Below, piece by piece: positions 1 through 8,589 of a stretch of DNA of 64,000 nucleotides. Under the pieces are notes generated by a model, which did not search any database, had not been told where the DNA came from, and was given only the letters and a program-made list of their open reading frames with translations. Made by a program: the position numbers and the translations under genes. How positions within the stretch are numbered: position 1 is the first letter of the stretch; each line of letters starts with the position of its first letter. Source of the stretch: Catellatospora vulcania (GTDB taxonomy: Bacteria > Actinomycetota > Actinomycetes > Mycobacteriales > Micromonosporaceae); contig NZ_ML769302.1 in assembly GCF_009720385.1 (NCBI RefSeq), positions 186,001 through 250,000 of the forward strand, given 5' to 3'.

Positions 1-915
1 CGGCCGGACCGTGAGCAGGCGGTCCGGGCCGTCTGCGGCGAGCAGGCAGATCTCGTCGAGCACCCGGCCGGAGGGCGTGCGCCGCAGGTGCAGCAGCAGC
101 CGGATCGCCGCGGCGACCTGCGCGTGCAGTGCGGGCCGGGGCAGCCCGCCGAGCAGGCCGAGCGCCTCCAGGCGTGCGGGGACGTCGGCGGAGGCGTTGG
201 CGTGCAACGTGCCGGCGCTGCCCTCGTGCCCGGTGTTCAGTGCCGCCAGCAGGTCCACGACTTCAGCGCCCCGGCACTCGCCCACCACCAGCCGGTCCGG
301 GCGCATCCGCAGCGCCTGCCGCACCAGCTCCGCCAGGCCGACCACGCCGACGCCCTCCACATTGGAGGTGCGCGCCTGCAGCGCGACCACGTGCGGGTGC
401 GCCGGACGCAGCTCGGCCGAGTCCTCCACCAGCACGATGCGTTCCCGGCCCGGCGCCGCGGCGAGCATCGCGCCCAGCAGCGTGGTCTTGCCGGATCCGG
501 TGCCGCCCGAGATCAGGAAGGTCAGCCGGGCCGCGACGATCGCGGACAGCAGGCCGGCGACGTCCGGCGGGGCCAGGTCGGCCAGCGCCATCGGCCGCTG
601 CCGGAACGTGCGCAGCGACAGGTACGGCCCCGCGGTCGCCACCGGCGGCAGCACCGCGTGCAGGCGGGTCCCGTCGGCCAGGCGCGCGTCGACGTACGGC
701 TGCCCGTCGTCGAGCCGCCGCCCGCACGCGGCCGCGAGCCGCTGCGCGAGCCGCCGCACCGCCTCGGCCGATGGCATGGTGAACGGTTCGCGGACCAGGC
801 CGGATCCCCGGTCGGTCCACACCTGCACCCCGTTGACCAGGACGTCGGTGACTTCGGGTGCGGCCAGCAGCGGCCCCAACGGCCCCGCCCCGACCAGCTC
901 CACAGGCGTGGTCAT
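1..915 (-). CDS. cpaF: CpaF/TadA-family secretion ATPase (3' end off the left edge)
   Basis: This is a type II/IV secretion ATPase of the Tad/Flp pilus kind, which powers assembly of pilin-like fibres at the cytoplasmic membrane. The frame is open from an ATG at 915 to the window edge, giving 305 visible codons. A Walker A motif GGTGSGKTT lies near residue 136, an acidic box VLVEDSAELR near 158, a Walker B-like LVVGECRG near 206, and the TGHEGSAGTLHAN stretch near 225; this order is typical of CpaF. The start codon overlaps the stop of the upstream ssd gene (ATGA, 915-912), so the two are probably translationally coupled. The C-terminus and any tadB/tadC genes lie outside the window. Confidence 0.9.
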   Translation of the reverse strand, partial: MTTPVELVGAGPLGPLLAAPEVTDVLVNGVQVWTDRGSGLVREPFTMPSAEAVRRLAQRLAAACGRRLDDGQPYVDARLADGTRLHAVLPPVATAGPYLSLRTFRQRPMALADLAPPDVAGLLSAIVAARLTFLISGGTGSGKTTLLGAMLAAAPGRERIVLVEDSAELRPAHPHVVALQARTSNVEGVGVVGLAELVRQALRMRPDRLVVGECRGAEVVDLLAALNTGHEGSAGTLHANASADVPARLEALGLLGGLPRPALHAQVAAAIRLLLHLRRTPSGRVLDEICLLAADGPDRLLTVRP

Positions 916-2018
916 GCCATCACTTCCCGGATCAGGCGGCCGCACAGCGTCGCGAGCGGGCCGCGGGGTGCGCTGCCCGGGGCCTCGCCGCGTTCGAGGG
1001 CGGTGGCCAGGCGCGGCTCGGGGTGGAGCATCCCGGCCAGCGGCAGGCCCAGGGCCTGGGCCAGGTCCTCGGGGCCGAGCCGGCCGGGGGCCGGGCCGCG
1101 GACGACCACGGACATCTCCCGCCGGTACGCCGACACGACGTCGACGACCCGGGCCGCCGCGGCGGCCGCGCGCAGCTCGGCGGGCACGACGAGCAGCACC
1201 CGGTCGGCGGCCTGCAGCACCACGGCCGCGGCGTCGTCCAGGCGGCGGGGCAGGTCGACGACGATGAGCTCGCGGCCGCGCCGTCCGGCGTCCAGCGCGG
1301 CCGCCATCGCGTCGGGCGGCAGGGCCGGGGAGATCGGGGCGTCCTCCTCCGGGATGTCCCGGGCGCAGGACAGCACCACCAGGTCGCCGCGGCTGGGCAG
1401 CGCGTCGACGAACGCCGCCGGGTCGACGGGGCCGCTGGCGCGGGCGAGTTGCGGCCAGCGCAGCCCGCGCAGTTCCTCCCAGCCGAGCAGCAGGTCCGCG
1501 CCGCCGCCGAGCGGGTCCGCGTCGACGAGCAGGGTGCGCAGCCGGGTCCGGCAGGCGGTGACGGCGAGCCCGGCGGCCAGCACGCTGGCTCCGGCTCCGC
1601 CGCGGCCGCCGAGCACCGCCAGCACCCGCCCGGCTCCCCTCGCCGGTCCGCGGCCGATCCCGGCGAGGCGGTCGACCAGCCAGGACTCGGCCGCCGGCAG
1701 CAGCGCGACGTGCTCGGCCCCGAGCGCTTGGGCATAGTCCCAGGGACGCGTGTCGGTGCTGTCGCGGCAGACCACGACGACCCCGGCGCGGTGCGGCAGA
1801 CGGGCGCGCAGGCAGCCCGGCACCATGTCACCGCCGATCAGCACCAGCGGGGCGGGCCCGTAGCGCAGGCGTGCCGCGGACAGGTCGTGGGCGACCTCGG
1901 CCTCGGCGCCCGCGGCGGAGCCCAGCCGCAGCAGGTCGTCGAGCAGGTCGGGGTCGGCGGTCACGAGCAGGGTGCGGGCCGACGCGGGCGGGGCGGGCGG
2001 ACGGGTCATGCCGGGCAC
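912..2018 (-). CDS. ssd: Septum site-determining protein Ssd (CpaE/TadZ-like, MinD superfamily)
   Basis: This 368-residue protein of the ParA/MinD superfamily resembles CpaE/TadZ, which localise Tad pilus machinery, and the actinobacterial Ssd proteins that influence septation. Residues 1 to about 125 form a receiver-like region, followed by the ATPase-like domain. The P-loop near 138-145 reads GGRGGAGAS, so both lysines of the usual KGGxGK(T/S) motif are absent; a weak or missing Walker A is usual in TadZ/CpaE relatives. An internal ATG at 2009 (MTRPP) is an alternative start. The gene is coupled to cpaF by a 4-base overlap, and a 6C RNA lies upstream on the same strand. Confidence 0.85.
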   Translation of the reverse strand: MPGMTRPPAPPASARTLLVTADPDLLDDLLRLGSAAGAEAEVAHDLSAARLRYGPAPLVLIGGDMVPGCLRARLPHRAGVVVVCRDSTDTRPWDYAQALGAEHVALLPAAESWLVDRLAGIGRGPARGAGRVLAVLGGRGGAGASVLAAGLAVTACRTRLRTLLVDADPLGGGADLLLGWEELRGLRWPQLARASGPVDPAAFVDALPSRGDLVVLSCARDIPEEDAPISPALPPDAMAAALDAGRRGRELIVVDLPRRLDDAAAVVLQAADRVLLVVPAELRAAAAAARVVDVVSAYRREMSVVVRGPAPGRLGPEDLAQALGLPLAGMLHPEPRLATALERGEAPGSAPRGPLATLCGRLIREVMA

Positions 2019-2165
2019 TGTGCGCCGGCGCGGCCCTGCCGGACCAGGGCCCGCCGACCGCGCCTGTGGATGGACCGGCGCTTGTGGACAGTGCGCCGAT
2101 CACCGTGTGGATCTGTTATGCGGCAGCCGGTTCCGCCGGTGGAGGCCGCACCCGGCACAGATGAC

Positions 2166-2278
2166 GACGACCCCCGTCTGGGGAGACGGGGGTCGTCTTG
2201 GGGTCCGGCTCTCAGGGGGGATGGTGAGCCGGAGCCCGCTCAGCGGCTGCGGGGGGGTGGCACCCGCTGAGGGCTGTT
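2166..2278 (-). ncRNA. 6C small RNA (B11/ncRv13660c type)
   Basis: Read on the minus strand, two consecutive hairpins carry runs of C in their loops: CCCCCCC at 2257-2251, flanked by CAGCGG and CCGCTG arms (2269-2241), and CCCCCC at 2220-2215, flanked by CCGGCTCA and TGAGAGCCGG-type arms (2232-2205). A 14-bp terminator stem with a 4-nt loop follows (2197-2166). This is the diagnostic architecture of the actinobacterial 6C RNA family, which is known next to ssd and a HAD phosphatase gene, as here. The 5' end is uncertain. A CATGCT -10 at 2290-2285 would start the RNA near 2278. A better promoter, TTGGAT (2360-2355), 17-bp spacer, TAGCGT (2337-2332), would start it near 2325. Confidence 0.85.
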
Positions 2279-2331
2279 GGCGAAAGCATGCCTGACTTGA
2301 CGGCGCGCCGTCGAGAGGGCTTGCAGCCGAC

Positions 2332-2360
2332 ACGCTACGACACGCCGTAGACAAATCCAA
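2332..2360 (-). promoter_or_regulatory. Candidate sigma-70 promoter for the 6C RNA
   Basis: On the minus strand TTGGAT (2360-2355) and TAGCGT (2337-2332) are separated by exactly 17 bp and point into the 6C RNA. Initiation would fall near 2325. This implies a transcript of about 160 nt, longer than the usual 6C RNA, unless it is processed or the nearer CATGCT box is used. Confidence 0.45.
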
Positions 2361-2489
2361 GATCCTACGCTACGCAATCACTGAGTCGTCGCTCAGTAAC
2401 TGCTTGCCGGGGACATCCACGGCCACCGTGGTGCGAGCCGCTGCCGGTATCCGACCCATGGCCGGACGCCGCGGCGACGACAGCCCGGC

Positions 2490-2495
2490 TACACT
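2490..2495 (+). promoter_or_regulatory. -10 box for a probably leaderless HAD phosphatase mRNA
   Basis: TACACT fits TANNNT and ends 8 bases before the GTG start at 2504. No Shine-Dalgarno sequence precedes that GTG, so the transcript is likely leaderless or nearly so. No clear -35 is seen. Confidence 0.5.
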
Positions 2496-2503
2496 TTGCG
2501 ACC

Positions 2504-3307
2504 GTGGGCCGCAGCGCCGCGTTTTTCGACCTGGACAAGACCGTCATCGCGACTTCGAGCGCGCTGGCATTCGGCAGACCGTTCTATCGTGACGGCCTGA
2601 TCACTAAACGTGACGTCGTTAAGACGGCGTTCGCCCAGTTCATGTTCAAACGCGGCGGAGCCGACGACCAGGCCATGGTGCGCACCCGCGACTACATGGC
2701 CGAGCTGGTCAAGGGCTGGCGGGTGGACCAGGTCCGCCAGATCGTCAACGAGACCCTGCACGAGCTGATCGATCCGTACATCTACGCCGAGGCGGCGACC
2801 CTCATCGAAGAGCACCAGGCGGCCGGCCGCGACATCGTGCTGGTGTCGGCATCCGGCGAGGAGATGGTGCAGCCCATCGGCGCGCAGCTCGGCGTCACCG
2901 ACGTCATCGCCACCCGGATGAAGGTCGCCGAAGGCCAGTACACCGGCGAGATCGAGTTCTACGCCGCCGGCACGGCCAAGGTCGAGGCGGTACGCAAGCT
3001 CGCCGCCGAGCGCGGATACGACCTCGCCGAGTGCTACGCCTACTCGGACTCTATCTCCGACATCCCGCTGCTCGCCGCCGTCGGGCATCCCAGCGCGGTC
3101 AACCCCGACAAGGCGCTGCGCCGCGAGGCCAACGAGCGGCGCTGGCCGGTGCTGGAGTTCCGGCACCCGGTGCCGCTGGGCCGCCGCCTGCGCAACCGGC
3201 CTGCCGTGCCGGTGGCCGCCGCGCTCGGCATCGGGGTCGGCGTCGCGATCGGCATCGCTTGGTACGGCCGCCGCAAGCGGGCGCGTGCCGCGGCTTCTGC
3301 CCTCTGA
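2504..3307 (+). CDS. HAD-superfamily subfamily IB phosphatase (SerB-like) with C-terminal membrane segment
   Basis: This 267-residue HAD hydrolase belongs to the group annotated as subfamily IB or phosphoserine-phosphatase-like. Motif I is FFDLDKT (residues 7-13, with both aspartates), motif II is VSAS near 105, and the acidic motif near 178-185 reads YAYSDSISDIPLL. Residues about 235-256 are a hydrophobic glycine/alanine-rich segment followed by RKR, suggesting C-terminal membrane anchoring. The GTG start follows a TACACT box by 8 bases. The substrate cannot be told from sequence; actinobacterial homologues sit in this same ssd/6C RNA neighbourhood. Confidence 0.85.
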   Translation: MGRSAAFFDLDKTVIATSSALAFGRPFYRDGLITKRDVVKTAFAQFMFKRGGADDQAMVRTRDYMAELVKGWRVDQVRQIVNETLHELIDPYIYAEAATLIEEHQAAGRDIVLVSASGEEMVQPIGAQLGVTDVIATRMKVAEGQYTGEIEFYAAGTAKVEAVRKLAAERGYDLAECYAYSDSISDIPLLAAVGHPSAVNPDKALRREANERRWPVLEFRHPVPLGRRLRNRPAVPVAAALGIGVGVAIGIAWYGRRKRARAAASAL

Positions 3308-3569
3308 TGGGTGATTTCGCCGCCACAACAGCCCCACCTGTCACACATTGCGGCCGAACCCTGGCCATCACTGCCAAACGGGCGTAGAAAAGTGGTTACG
3401 AAAGCATTCTGCAGCTGGAAGTGGCTGGCAGAAGCCGGCTTTCGGGTACGGCCTCCGGGCACCCACGCGCGATCTAGCCGTCGTGAAGGCAAAGTCCCGG
3501 TGTGATCTTCGGGTCCACCGAGGGCGGTTGCTAAGAGGTGCACGCCTGGTAACCCGGCGGGACGTACGC

Positions 3570-3597
3570 GATGGCGCCGCGAACGTGCGGCGCCATC
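3570..3597. terminator. Bidirectional terminator between convergent genes
   Basis: A perfect 11-bp stem (3570-3580 with 3587-3597) encloses a 6-nt loop, just before the stop codon of the minus-strand Fic-like gene and downstream of the HAD gene. There is no T-run, as is usual in high-GC actinobacteria. The stretch 3308-3569 has visibly lower GC than its neighbours and shows no gene. Confidence 0.6.
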
Positions 3598-3604
3598 CAT
3601 ACTG

Positions 3605-4345
3605 TCAGCGCACGGAGGCCAGGACGGCGTCTCCGACGACGGCGATCTCCGCACAGCCCTGCTCGACCGCGACGGCGTAGTGGCGCAGCCACGAACGCAG
3701 GCCGTCGGGCGTACCGGTGGCGAAGGCCCCGGCGGCGCCGATGTACTCCGGTTCGCGGGCCAGTTGGGCCAGTTCCAGTGCGACCAGGCCACGTGGGTCG
3801 AAGCCGCTGCCGACCAGGGTCAGCCGGGCGGCGGCCCGCGCCACGATGCCGTTCACGCCGGGAAACGGCGCTATCGCCAGCAGCTCCCCGTGCACCACGG
3901 CCGCGCGGACGAGCGGGTTGCCCAGCTGCCCGGACACGATCTCCAGCAGGGTGTCCAGCCGGGCGGCGCTGTCTGCCACCGGCTTGCCCAGCGCGGCGTC
4001 CGGCAGCACGCCCGTGCCGGCCAGCAGGTGCAGTTTCGCCAGCACCTGCCGCGGCGCGCCGTGCCAGTGCTGGTGCAGGCCGGGCAGCGCTTCGGCGACC
4101 CGAAGCGCCCCCTGCAGCACCGCGTCCAGCACCGTGCCGCCGCGGACGTCGCTCAGCTCGTACCGGTGGCCCTCCAGCGCGGCGCTGGCCACCGCGCAGC
4201 GCAGGCTGATCTCCGCGGCGACCGCCCCGCCCTGGCGCCGCAGAGACCGGTGCTTGTAGGCACCGTCCACCGCAGCGCGTGCGCCATTCACCGCAGATTC
4301 GACGTCGGCCAGTTTCAACAGCGGCGCCAGGGGATCCATAGTCAC
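3605..4345 (-). CDS. Fic-fold-like protein with degenerate Fic motif, function unknown
   Basis: This 246-residue Ala/Leu-rich helical protein resembles actinobacterial proteins often labelled 'oxidoreductase'. Near residues 158-170 it has A-P-F-P-G-V-N-G-I-V-A-R, which lines up with the Fic signature HPFxxGNGRxxR but lacks the catalytic histidine (Ala here) and the first arginine (Ile). The helical context, including an HGELLAI segment just before it, also fits a Fic fold. Classical AMPylation is therefore unlikely; a binding or regulatory role is a guess. The GTG at 4345 is preferred because TACGCT (4357-4352) ends 6 bases upstream and no SD is present; ATG 4339 is the alternative. Confidence 0.6.
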   Translation of the reverse strand: MTMDPLAPLLKLADVESAVNGARAAVDGAYKHRSLRRQGGAVAAEISLRCAVASAALEGHRYELSDVRGGTVLDAVLQGALRVAEALPGLHQHWHGAPRQVLAKLHLLAGTGVLPDAALGKPVADSAARLDTLLEIVSGQLGNPLVRAAVVHGELLAIAPFPGVNGIVARAAARLTLVGSGFDPRGLVALELAQLAREPEYIGAAGAFATGTPDGLRSWLRHYAVAVEQGCAEIAVVGDAVLASVR

Positions 4346-4351
4346 AGCCAG

Positions 4352-4357
4352 AGCGTA
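4352..4357 (-). promoter_or_regulatory. -10 box for a leaderless Fic-like gene
   Basis: TACGCT on the minus strand lies 6 bases before the GTG at 4345. This is the geometry of a leaderless actinobacterial transcript, and it decides the start chosen for the gene. Confidence 0.5.
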
Positions 4358-4487
4358 GCCAACGGACCGATCCTGGCCGGAGCACAATAGTTAGGGACCC
4401 TTACTGTAAAGCTGGGTCACCGGGCCGTAACATTCCCCGGAGACCCACGTCACAGGGCATGATCACCACCCCTAGGGAGGCGCTGTA

Positions 4488-6440
4488 GTGAGCGAGACCC
4501 TCGAAAACCTGCTGCACGAGTCGCGCCGGTTCCCACCGCCGGCGGAGCTCGCCGCGCGGGCGAACGTCACCGCCGAGGCTTACGCGCAGGCCGACGCCGA
4601 CCGGTTGGCGTTCTGGGAGACCCAGGCCAAGCGGCTGGACTGGGCCCGGCCGTGGGACGAGGTACTGGACTGGTCCAACCCGCCGTTCGCGAAGTGGTTC
4701 GTCGGCGGTCAGCTCAACATCGCGTACAACTGCCTGGACCGGCACCTGGCCAACGGTCTGGGCGACCGGGTCGCCATCCACTGGGAGGGCGAGCCGGGCG
4801 ACACCCGCACCATCACCTACGCCGACCTGCATGCCGAGGTGTGCCAGGCGGCCAACGCGCTGACCGGCCTCGGGGTGAACGCCGGGGACCGGGTCGCGAT
4901 CTACATGCCGATGATTCCCGAGGCCGCGGTGGCCATGCTGGCCTGTGCCCGCATCGGCGCGACCCACTCGGTGGTGTTCGGCGGCTTCAGCAAGGACGCG
5001 CTGGGCGGCCGCATCCAGGACGCCAGCGCCAAGGTCGTCATCACCGCCGACGGCGGTTACCGCCGCGGCGCGCCGAGCGCGCTCAAGCCGACCGTCGACG
5101 AGTCCGTGGCCGAGTGCCCGACCGTCGAGAAGGTCCTGGTGGTACGCCGCACCGGGCAGGACGTCGCCTGGGACGACAGCCGTGACGTGTGGTGGCACGA
5201 CGCCGTCGGCAACGCCAGCCCCGAGCACGAGGCCCAGCCGTTCGACGCCGAGCACCCGCTGTTCATCCTCTACACCTCGGGCACCACCGCCAAGCCCAAG
5301 GGCATCCTGCACACCACCGGCGGCTACCTGACCCAGGCCTCGTACACCCACCACGCGGTGTTCGACCTGAAGCCGGAGACCGACGTCTACTGGTGCACCG
5401 CCGACATCGGCTGGGTCACCGGGCACAGCTACATCGTGTACGGCCCGCTGTCCAACGGCGCCACCCAGGTCATGTACGAGGGCACCCCGGACACCCCGCA
5501 CCGCGGCCGGTTCTGGGAGATCGTGGAGAAGTACCGCGTCACGATCCTCTACACCGCCCCCACCGCGATCCGCACGTTCGCCAAGTGGGGCGACGACATC
5601 CCGGCCCAGTTCGACCTCAGCTCGCTGCGGCTGCTCGGCTCGGTCGGCGAGCCGATCAACCCCGAGGCCTGGATGTGGTACCGCGAGCACATCGGCGGCA
5701 ACCGGTGCCCCGTGGTGGACACCTGGTGGCAGACGGAGACCGGGGCGATCATGATCTCCCCGCTGCCGGGCGTGACCGACTGCAAGCCGGGTTCGGCGAT
5801 GGGCCCGCTGCCGGGCATCAAGGCCGAGGTCGTCGCCGACGACGGCACGATCGTGGGCAACGGCGGCGGCGGTTACCTGGCGCTGACCGGGCCGTGGCCG
5901 TCGATGCTGCGCACCATCTGGGGTGACGACAAGCGGTTCGTCGAGACGTACTGGTCGCGCTTCGCCGAGCAGGGCTTCTACTTCGCCGGCGACGGCGCCA
6001 AGCGCGACGAGGACGGGGCGATCTGGCTGCTCGGCCGGGTCGACGACGTGATGCTGGTGTCCGGCCACAACATCTCCACCACCGAGGTCGAGTCGGCGCT
6101 GGTCGCCCACCCGGCGGTGGCGGAGGCGGCGGTCGTCGGCGCCACCGACCCGACCACCGGCCAGGCCATCGTCGCCTTCGTGATCCTCAAGGGCGGAGCC
6201 GAAGTCGGCGTGGCCGAGCTGCGCGACCACGTCGCCAAGACGCTCGGCCCGATCTGCAAGCCGCGCCAGATCATGCTGGTGACCGAGCTGCCGAAGACCC
6301 GCTCCGGAAAGATCATGCGGCGGCTGCTGCGTGACGTGGCGGAGAACCGGACGCTCGGCGACGTCACGACGCTGCAGGACTCGGCCGTGATGAACCTGAT
6401 CTCCGCGGGCATGCAGTCGAGCAAGTCCGACGAGGACTGA
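4488..6440 (+). CDS. acsA: Acetate--CoA ligase (acetyl-CoA synthetase)
   Basis: This 650-residue enzyme has the usual AcsA length and converts acetate, ATP and CoA to acetyl-CoA through an acetyl-adenylate. The AMP-binding loop [11 protein letters not shown] lies near residue 261, the adenylate-contacting WWQTETGA near 422-430, the hinge/A8 region ([12 protein letters not shown]) near 515-530, and the C-terminal [11 protein letters not shown], containing the lysine that acetyltransferases modify in AcsA enzymes, near 601-611. The GTG start has a good SD (AGGGAGG, about 8 bases upstream). It is a single gene, closed by a strong terminator. Confidence 0.97.
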   Translation: MSETLENLLHESRRFPPPAELAARANVTAEAYAQADADRLAFWETQAKRLDWARPWDEVLDWSNPPFAKWFVGGQLNIAYNCLDRHLANGLGDRVAIHWEGEPGDTRTITYADLHAEVCQAANALTGLGVNAGDRVAIYMPMIPEAAVAMLACARIGATHSVVFGGFSKDALGGRIQDASAKVVITADGGYRRGAPSALKPTVDESVAECPTVEKVLVVRRTGQDVAWDDSRDVWWHDAVGNASPEHEAQPFDAEHPLFILYTSGTTAKPKGILHTTGGYLTQASYTHHAVFDLKPETDVYWCTADIGWVTGHSYIVYGPLSNGATQVMYEGTPDTPHRGRFWEIVEKYRVTILYTAPTAIRTFAKWGDDIPAQFDLSSLRLLGSVGEPINPEAWMWYREHIGGNRCPVVDTWWQTETGAIMISPLPGVTDCKPGSAMGPLPGIKAEVVADDGTIVGNGGGGYLALTGPWPSMLRTIWGDDKRFVETYWSRFAEQGFYFAGDGAKRDEDGAIWLLGRVDDVMLVSGHNISTTEVESALVAHPAVAEAAVVGATDPTTGQAIVAFVILKGGAEVGVAELRDHVAKTLGPICKPRQIMLVTELPKTRSGKIMRRLLRDVAENRTLGDVTTLQDSAVMNLISAGMQSSKSDED

Positions 6441-6456
6441 ACCCCCGCCTGATCGA

Positions 6457-6493
6457 AGGGGCGGCTACCGGTGCCACACCGGTAGCCGCCCCT
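6457..6493 (+). terminator. acsA terminator
   Basis: A perfect 16-bp stem (6457-6472 with 6478-6493) has loop GCCAC and is followed by TTC. It lies 16 bases after the acsA stop. Confidence 0.85.
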
Positions 6494-6698
6494 TTCGCTG
6501 CCGCCGTCCACGTGGTCCCCCGTACCCGGCGGCGAAGCCGACGCGCACGCACGTACTCGGCGACATCGAGCCCCCGGTCGTCGCTCGGCCCCCTGCCGTC
6601 GACGTGCCAGGACTCGCGGTCTCGACCTCCGCGCGGAGCGGTTGTCATGCCTCGACCCTAGGGCGGCCGGGAGGCAGCCCCAAGATCACTAGCCGCGG

Positions 6699-6758
6699 TT
6701 GCACAAATCTGCAATCCGGCGTACGGCTCTCGCCAGTGTTGCTCCGCGTATCTAAATT
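6699..6758 (+). promoter_or_regulatory. Operator TTGCA-N6-TGCAA plus -10 box, module copy 1
   Basis: The palindrome TTGCA-CAAATC-TGCAA occupies 6699-6714, and a TAAATT -10 box lies at 6753-6758 with exactly 38 bases between them. The same arrangement, with identical spacing, occurs before the second and third module copies. The palindrome centre would be near -58 relative to transcription start, a typical activator position. No good -35 hexamer is seen, which also suggests activation. Confidence 0.65.
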
Positions 6759-6815
6759 GCTCTTGTCCGGTCGCGAAGAAGCCCGCACCGGCACGGCTTC
6801 ACGGGGGAGGCCTTC

Positions 6816-7874
6816 ATGCTGGAAACACAGGTCGTTCCATCGCTGATGAGGTGGGGCGTGTCACCGCACGCGGACCTCGTCTACCGCACCCTCACCGCGT
6901 TCGGACCGTGGTCGGTGGACCGCATCAGCCGGTCGCTGGAGATGAAGACGCGGCTGGTGCGTGTCGCGCTGGACGAGTTGACCGCGCTGGGCGCGGCCGT
7001 GCCCACCCGCAACGCGGCGGACGGCACAGCCGGCGACGACCGCATCTGGGCCGGCCGGGCGCCCGCCCAGGTCCTGTCCCTGCTCCGCGACCGCCATCAG
7101 CATCACGCGCTCGCCCGGCACCGGCTGCAGCAGCGGCTCACCCGGATGACGTACCCGAGCGTCGTCGGCGACCTGAGCGACCTTCCCGCCACCGAGGCCC
7201 GGCAGGTGCACGGCATGGCACGGACGATCGGGCGGCTCGCGGAGCTGACCCTGCTGGAGCGCCACGAATTCCTGTCGATCAGCCCGGATGTGGCCTACAG
7301 CGCCGAGGCGGTCAAGGCGGCGGCGCCCCAGCACCGCAAGATGATCGCCCGCGGTGTGCAGATCCGCAGCCTCGGCGTGCCCGCCGCCCCCGAGGACGAG
7401 TCGGCCTGGCATCTGGAGGAGCAGCGCTCGTACGGCGCACAGTATCGGGAACTGCCACAGCTGCCCGGCCGCGTCATGATCTCCGACCGCAGAACCGCGA
7501 TCGTGCCGCTCGATCCCTCCGACCGCTCGCGCGGCGTGTGGGAGATCAGCGCACCGGACGTGGTCGCCGAGTTGACGGCCCTTTTCTTCCAGCTGTGGGG
7601 CCGCGCGAAGGACCCGGGGCGCGACTGGACACCTCCCCTGCACCTCGCCCCGCGCGAGAGCGCGATCGTGGCGCTGCTGGCCGCGGGCCACACCGACGCC
7701 TCGATCGCGGCGAAGCTCGACATCAGCGTGCGCACCATCGCCTACACCCTCTCCGCCCTCATGGACCGCTATGCCGTGTCCAGCCGATTCCAGCTGGGAC
7801 TACGGCTCGGCGCCGAAGCAACGCAGCAGACAGCCGCCGGGGAACCGGACGAGCACGAACCCGACCAGGAGTGA
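6816..7874 (+). CDS. TrmB/LuxR-type transcriptional regulator, module copy 1
   Basis: This 352-residue regulator has two DNA-binding ends. Residues about 15-65 (PHADLVYRTLTAFGPWSVDRI...) are a TrmB-like winged helix, the middle (about 150-265) resembles the PLD-like sensor domain of actinobacterial TrmB/LuxR proteins (DRRTAIVPLDPSDRSRGVWEI), and residues about 275-335 are a LuxR C-terminal HTH (PRESAIVALLAAGHTDASIA, then SVRTIAYTLSALMDRY). The start follows a GGGGGAGG ribosome site. The next gene, for a secreted six-cysteine protein, begins 3 bases after the stop, so the two form an operon. It is about 60-65% identical by eye to the copy at 9263, which has the same length. Confidence 0.85.
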   Translation: MLETQVVPSLMRWGVSPHADLVYRTLTAFGPWSVDRISRSLEMKTRLVRVALDELTALGAAVPTRNAADGTAGDDRIWAGRAPAQVLSLLRDRHQHHALARHRLQQRLTRMTYPSVVGDLSDLPATEARQVHGMARTIGRLAELTLLERHEFLSISPDVAYSAEAVKAAAPQHRKMIARGVQIRSLGVPAAPEDESAWHLEEQRSYGAQYRELPQLPGRVMISDRRTAIVPLDPSDRSRGVWEISAPDVVAELTALFFQLWGRAKDPGRDWTPPLHLAPRESAIVALLAAGHTDASIAAKLDISVRTIAYTLSALMDRYAVSSRFQLGLRLGAEATQQTAAGEPDEHEPDQE

Positions 7875-7877
7875 CCG

Positions 7878-8435
7878 GTGCGTGGAACCATCCGAATGAT
7901 CTGCCTGACCGTGACGACGATGATCTTGGCTGCCTTCGCGGTCGCGCCCGCCGCGGCGGTGCCGTCCGGGACCGTCAGCTACCGGTGGATGACCTGTCCG
8001 GCAGGCACCGCGACCACTGCGCGCCTTGACACGGTCGCCTCCCACATCGGTGCGCACGACAACAGGCTCTGGCTCAGCGTCGGCGGGGAAGTGTTCCCCT
8101 GCCGGCCGCCGCAGACCCTGGAGGCCTGGGGTCTGGCCCTGTACTACGGCGACCACGCGGTCGGCCGGGCGCAGCCCTTTCAGCTCGATCCGGGGACCGG
8201 AACCGATCATGGCGGGACGATGCTGACCGGGAGCACGGTGCAGGCGGTGTGCATCCTCTCCGACGAGACGACCCGCCTTGCCTGCGCGGCGGTCAGCTGG
8301 GTGGACATCGCCGGGACGCCGTCCGCCGTCTACGAAGGCAGCCTGCCTGTCGACTCGCCGCTGGTCGCCATGCCGGCTCCAACAAACATGCTGGTCGACG
8401 GACCTGGCGGGCCGTACTGCCCGAAGTGTCCGTGA
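7878..8435 (+). CDS. Small secreted six-cysteine protein, module copy 1
   Basis: This 185-residue protein of unknown family has an N-terminal signal peptide (hydrophobic to about residue 27, cleavage near APAAA-VP). The mature part has six cysteines that all recur in the copy at 10327: TCPAGTATT, PC(R), (A)VC(I/L), ETTRLAC, and the C-terminal C-x-KCP. Other shared strings are WVD and DSPxVAMP. Three disulfides are possible. The GTG start lies 3 bases after the regulator's stop, so expression should follow the regulator. Secretion is well supported; function (peptide, inhibitor or matrix protein) is unknown. Confidence 0.75.
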   Translation: MRGTIRMICLTVTTMILAAFAVAPAAAVPSGTVSYRWMTCPAGTATTARLDTVASHIGAHDNRLWLSVGGEVFPCRPPQTLEAWGLALYYGDHAVGRAQPFQLDPGTGTDHGGTMLTGSTVQAVCILSDETTRLACAAVSWVDIAGTPSAVYEGSLPVDSPLVAMPAPTNMLVDGPGGPYCPKCP

Positions 8436-8457
8436 TAGTTCGCCTGCCCGCGTCACC

Positions 8458-8496
8458 CAGCAGGGGTGACCCGCACACTGCGGGTCACCCCTGCTG
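8458..8496 (+). terminator. Terminator after module copy 1
   Basis: A perfect 18-bp stem (8458-8475 with 8479-8496) encloses the 3-nt loop CAC, 22 bases after the secreted-protein stop codon. Confidence 0.85.
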
Positions 8497-8525
8497 CGTC
8501 AGCGGCGGCTCCGCGCCACCTGCCA

Positions 8526-8585
8526 TTGCGCAAACCTGCAATCGGGTGCGAACCCCTGGCCTGCGGCCGGCCAGCTGTCTAGGTT
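8526..8585 (+). promoter_or_regulatory. Operator plus -10 box, module copy 2
   Basis: TTGCG-CAAACC-TGCAA at 8526-8541 is followed after exactly 38 bases by TAGGTT at 8580-8585. One half-site base differs from copies 1 and 3 (G for A). Transcription from this box would start near 8592, practically at the ATG at 8590. Confidence 0.6.
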
Positions 8586-8589
8586 GCTC

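Larger units (their letters stand above)
2019..2503. other. Intergenic stretch between ssd and the HAD gene
   Basis: The 485 bases hold the 6C RNA and its promoter candidates on the minus strand (2166-2360), and the TACACT box for the HAD gene at the right end. The part next to ssd (2019-2165) and the part from 2361 to 2489 show no further recognisable element. Confidence 0.6.
6441..6815. other. Intergenic stretch between acsA and the first regulator module
   Basis: After the acsA terminator, bases 6508-6527 contain a GTGGTCCCCCGTACCCG tract that recurs before the third module copy (8956-8972), marking roughly where the duplicated segment begins. The operator and -10 box follow at 6699-6758, then a leader of about 55 bases with a GGGGGAGG ribosome site. 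Confidence 0.6.
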
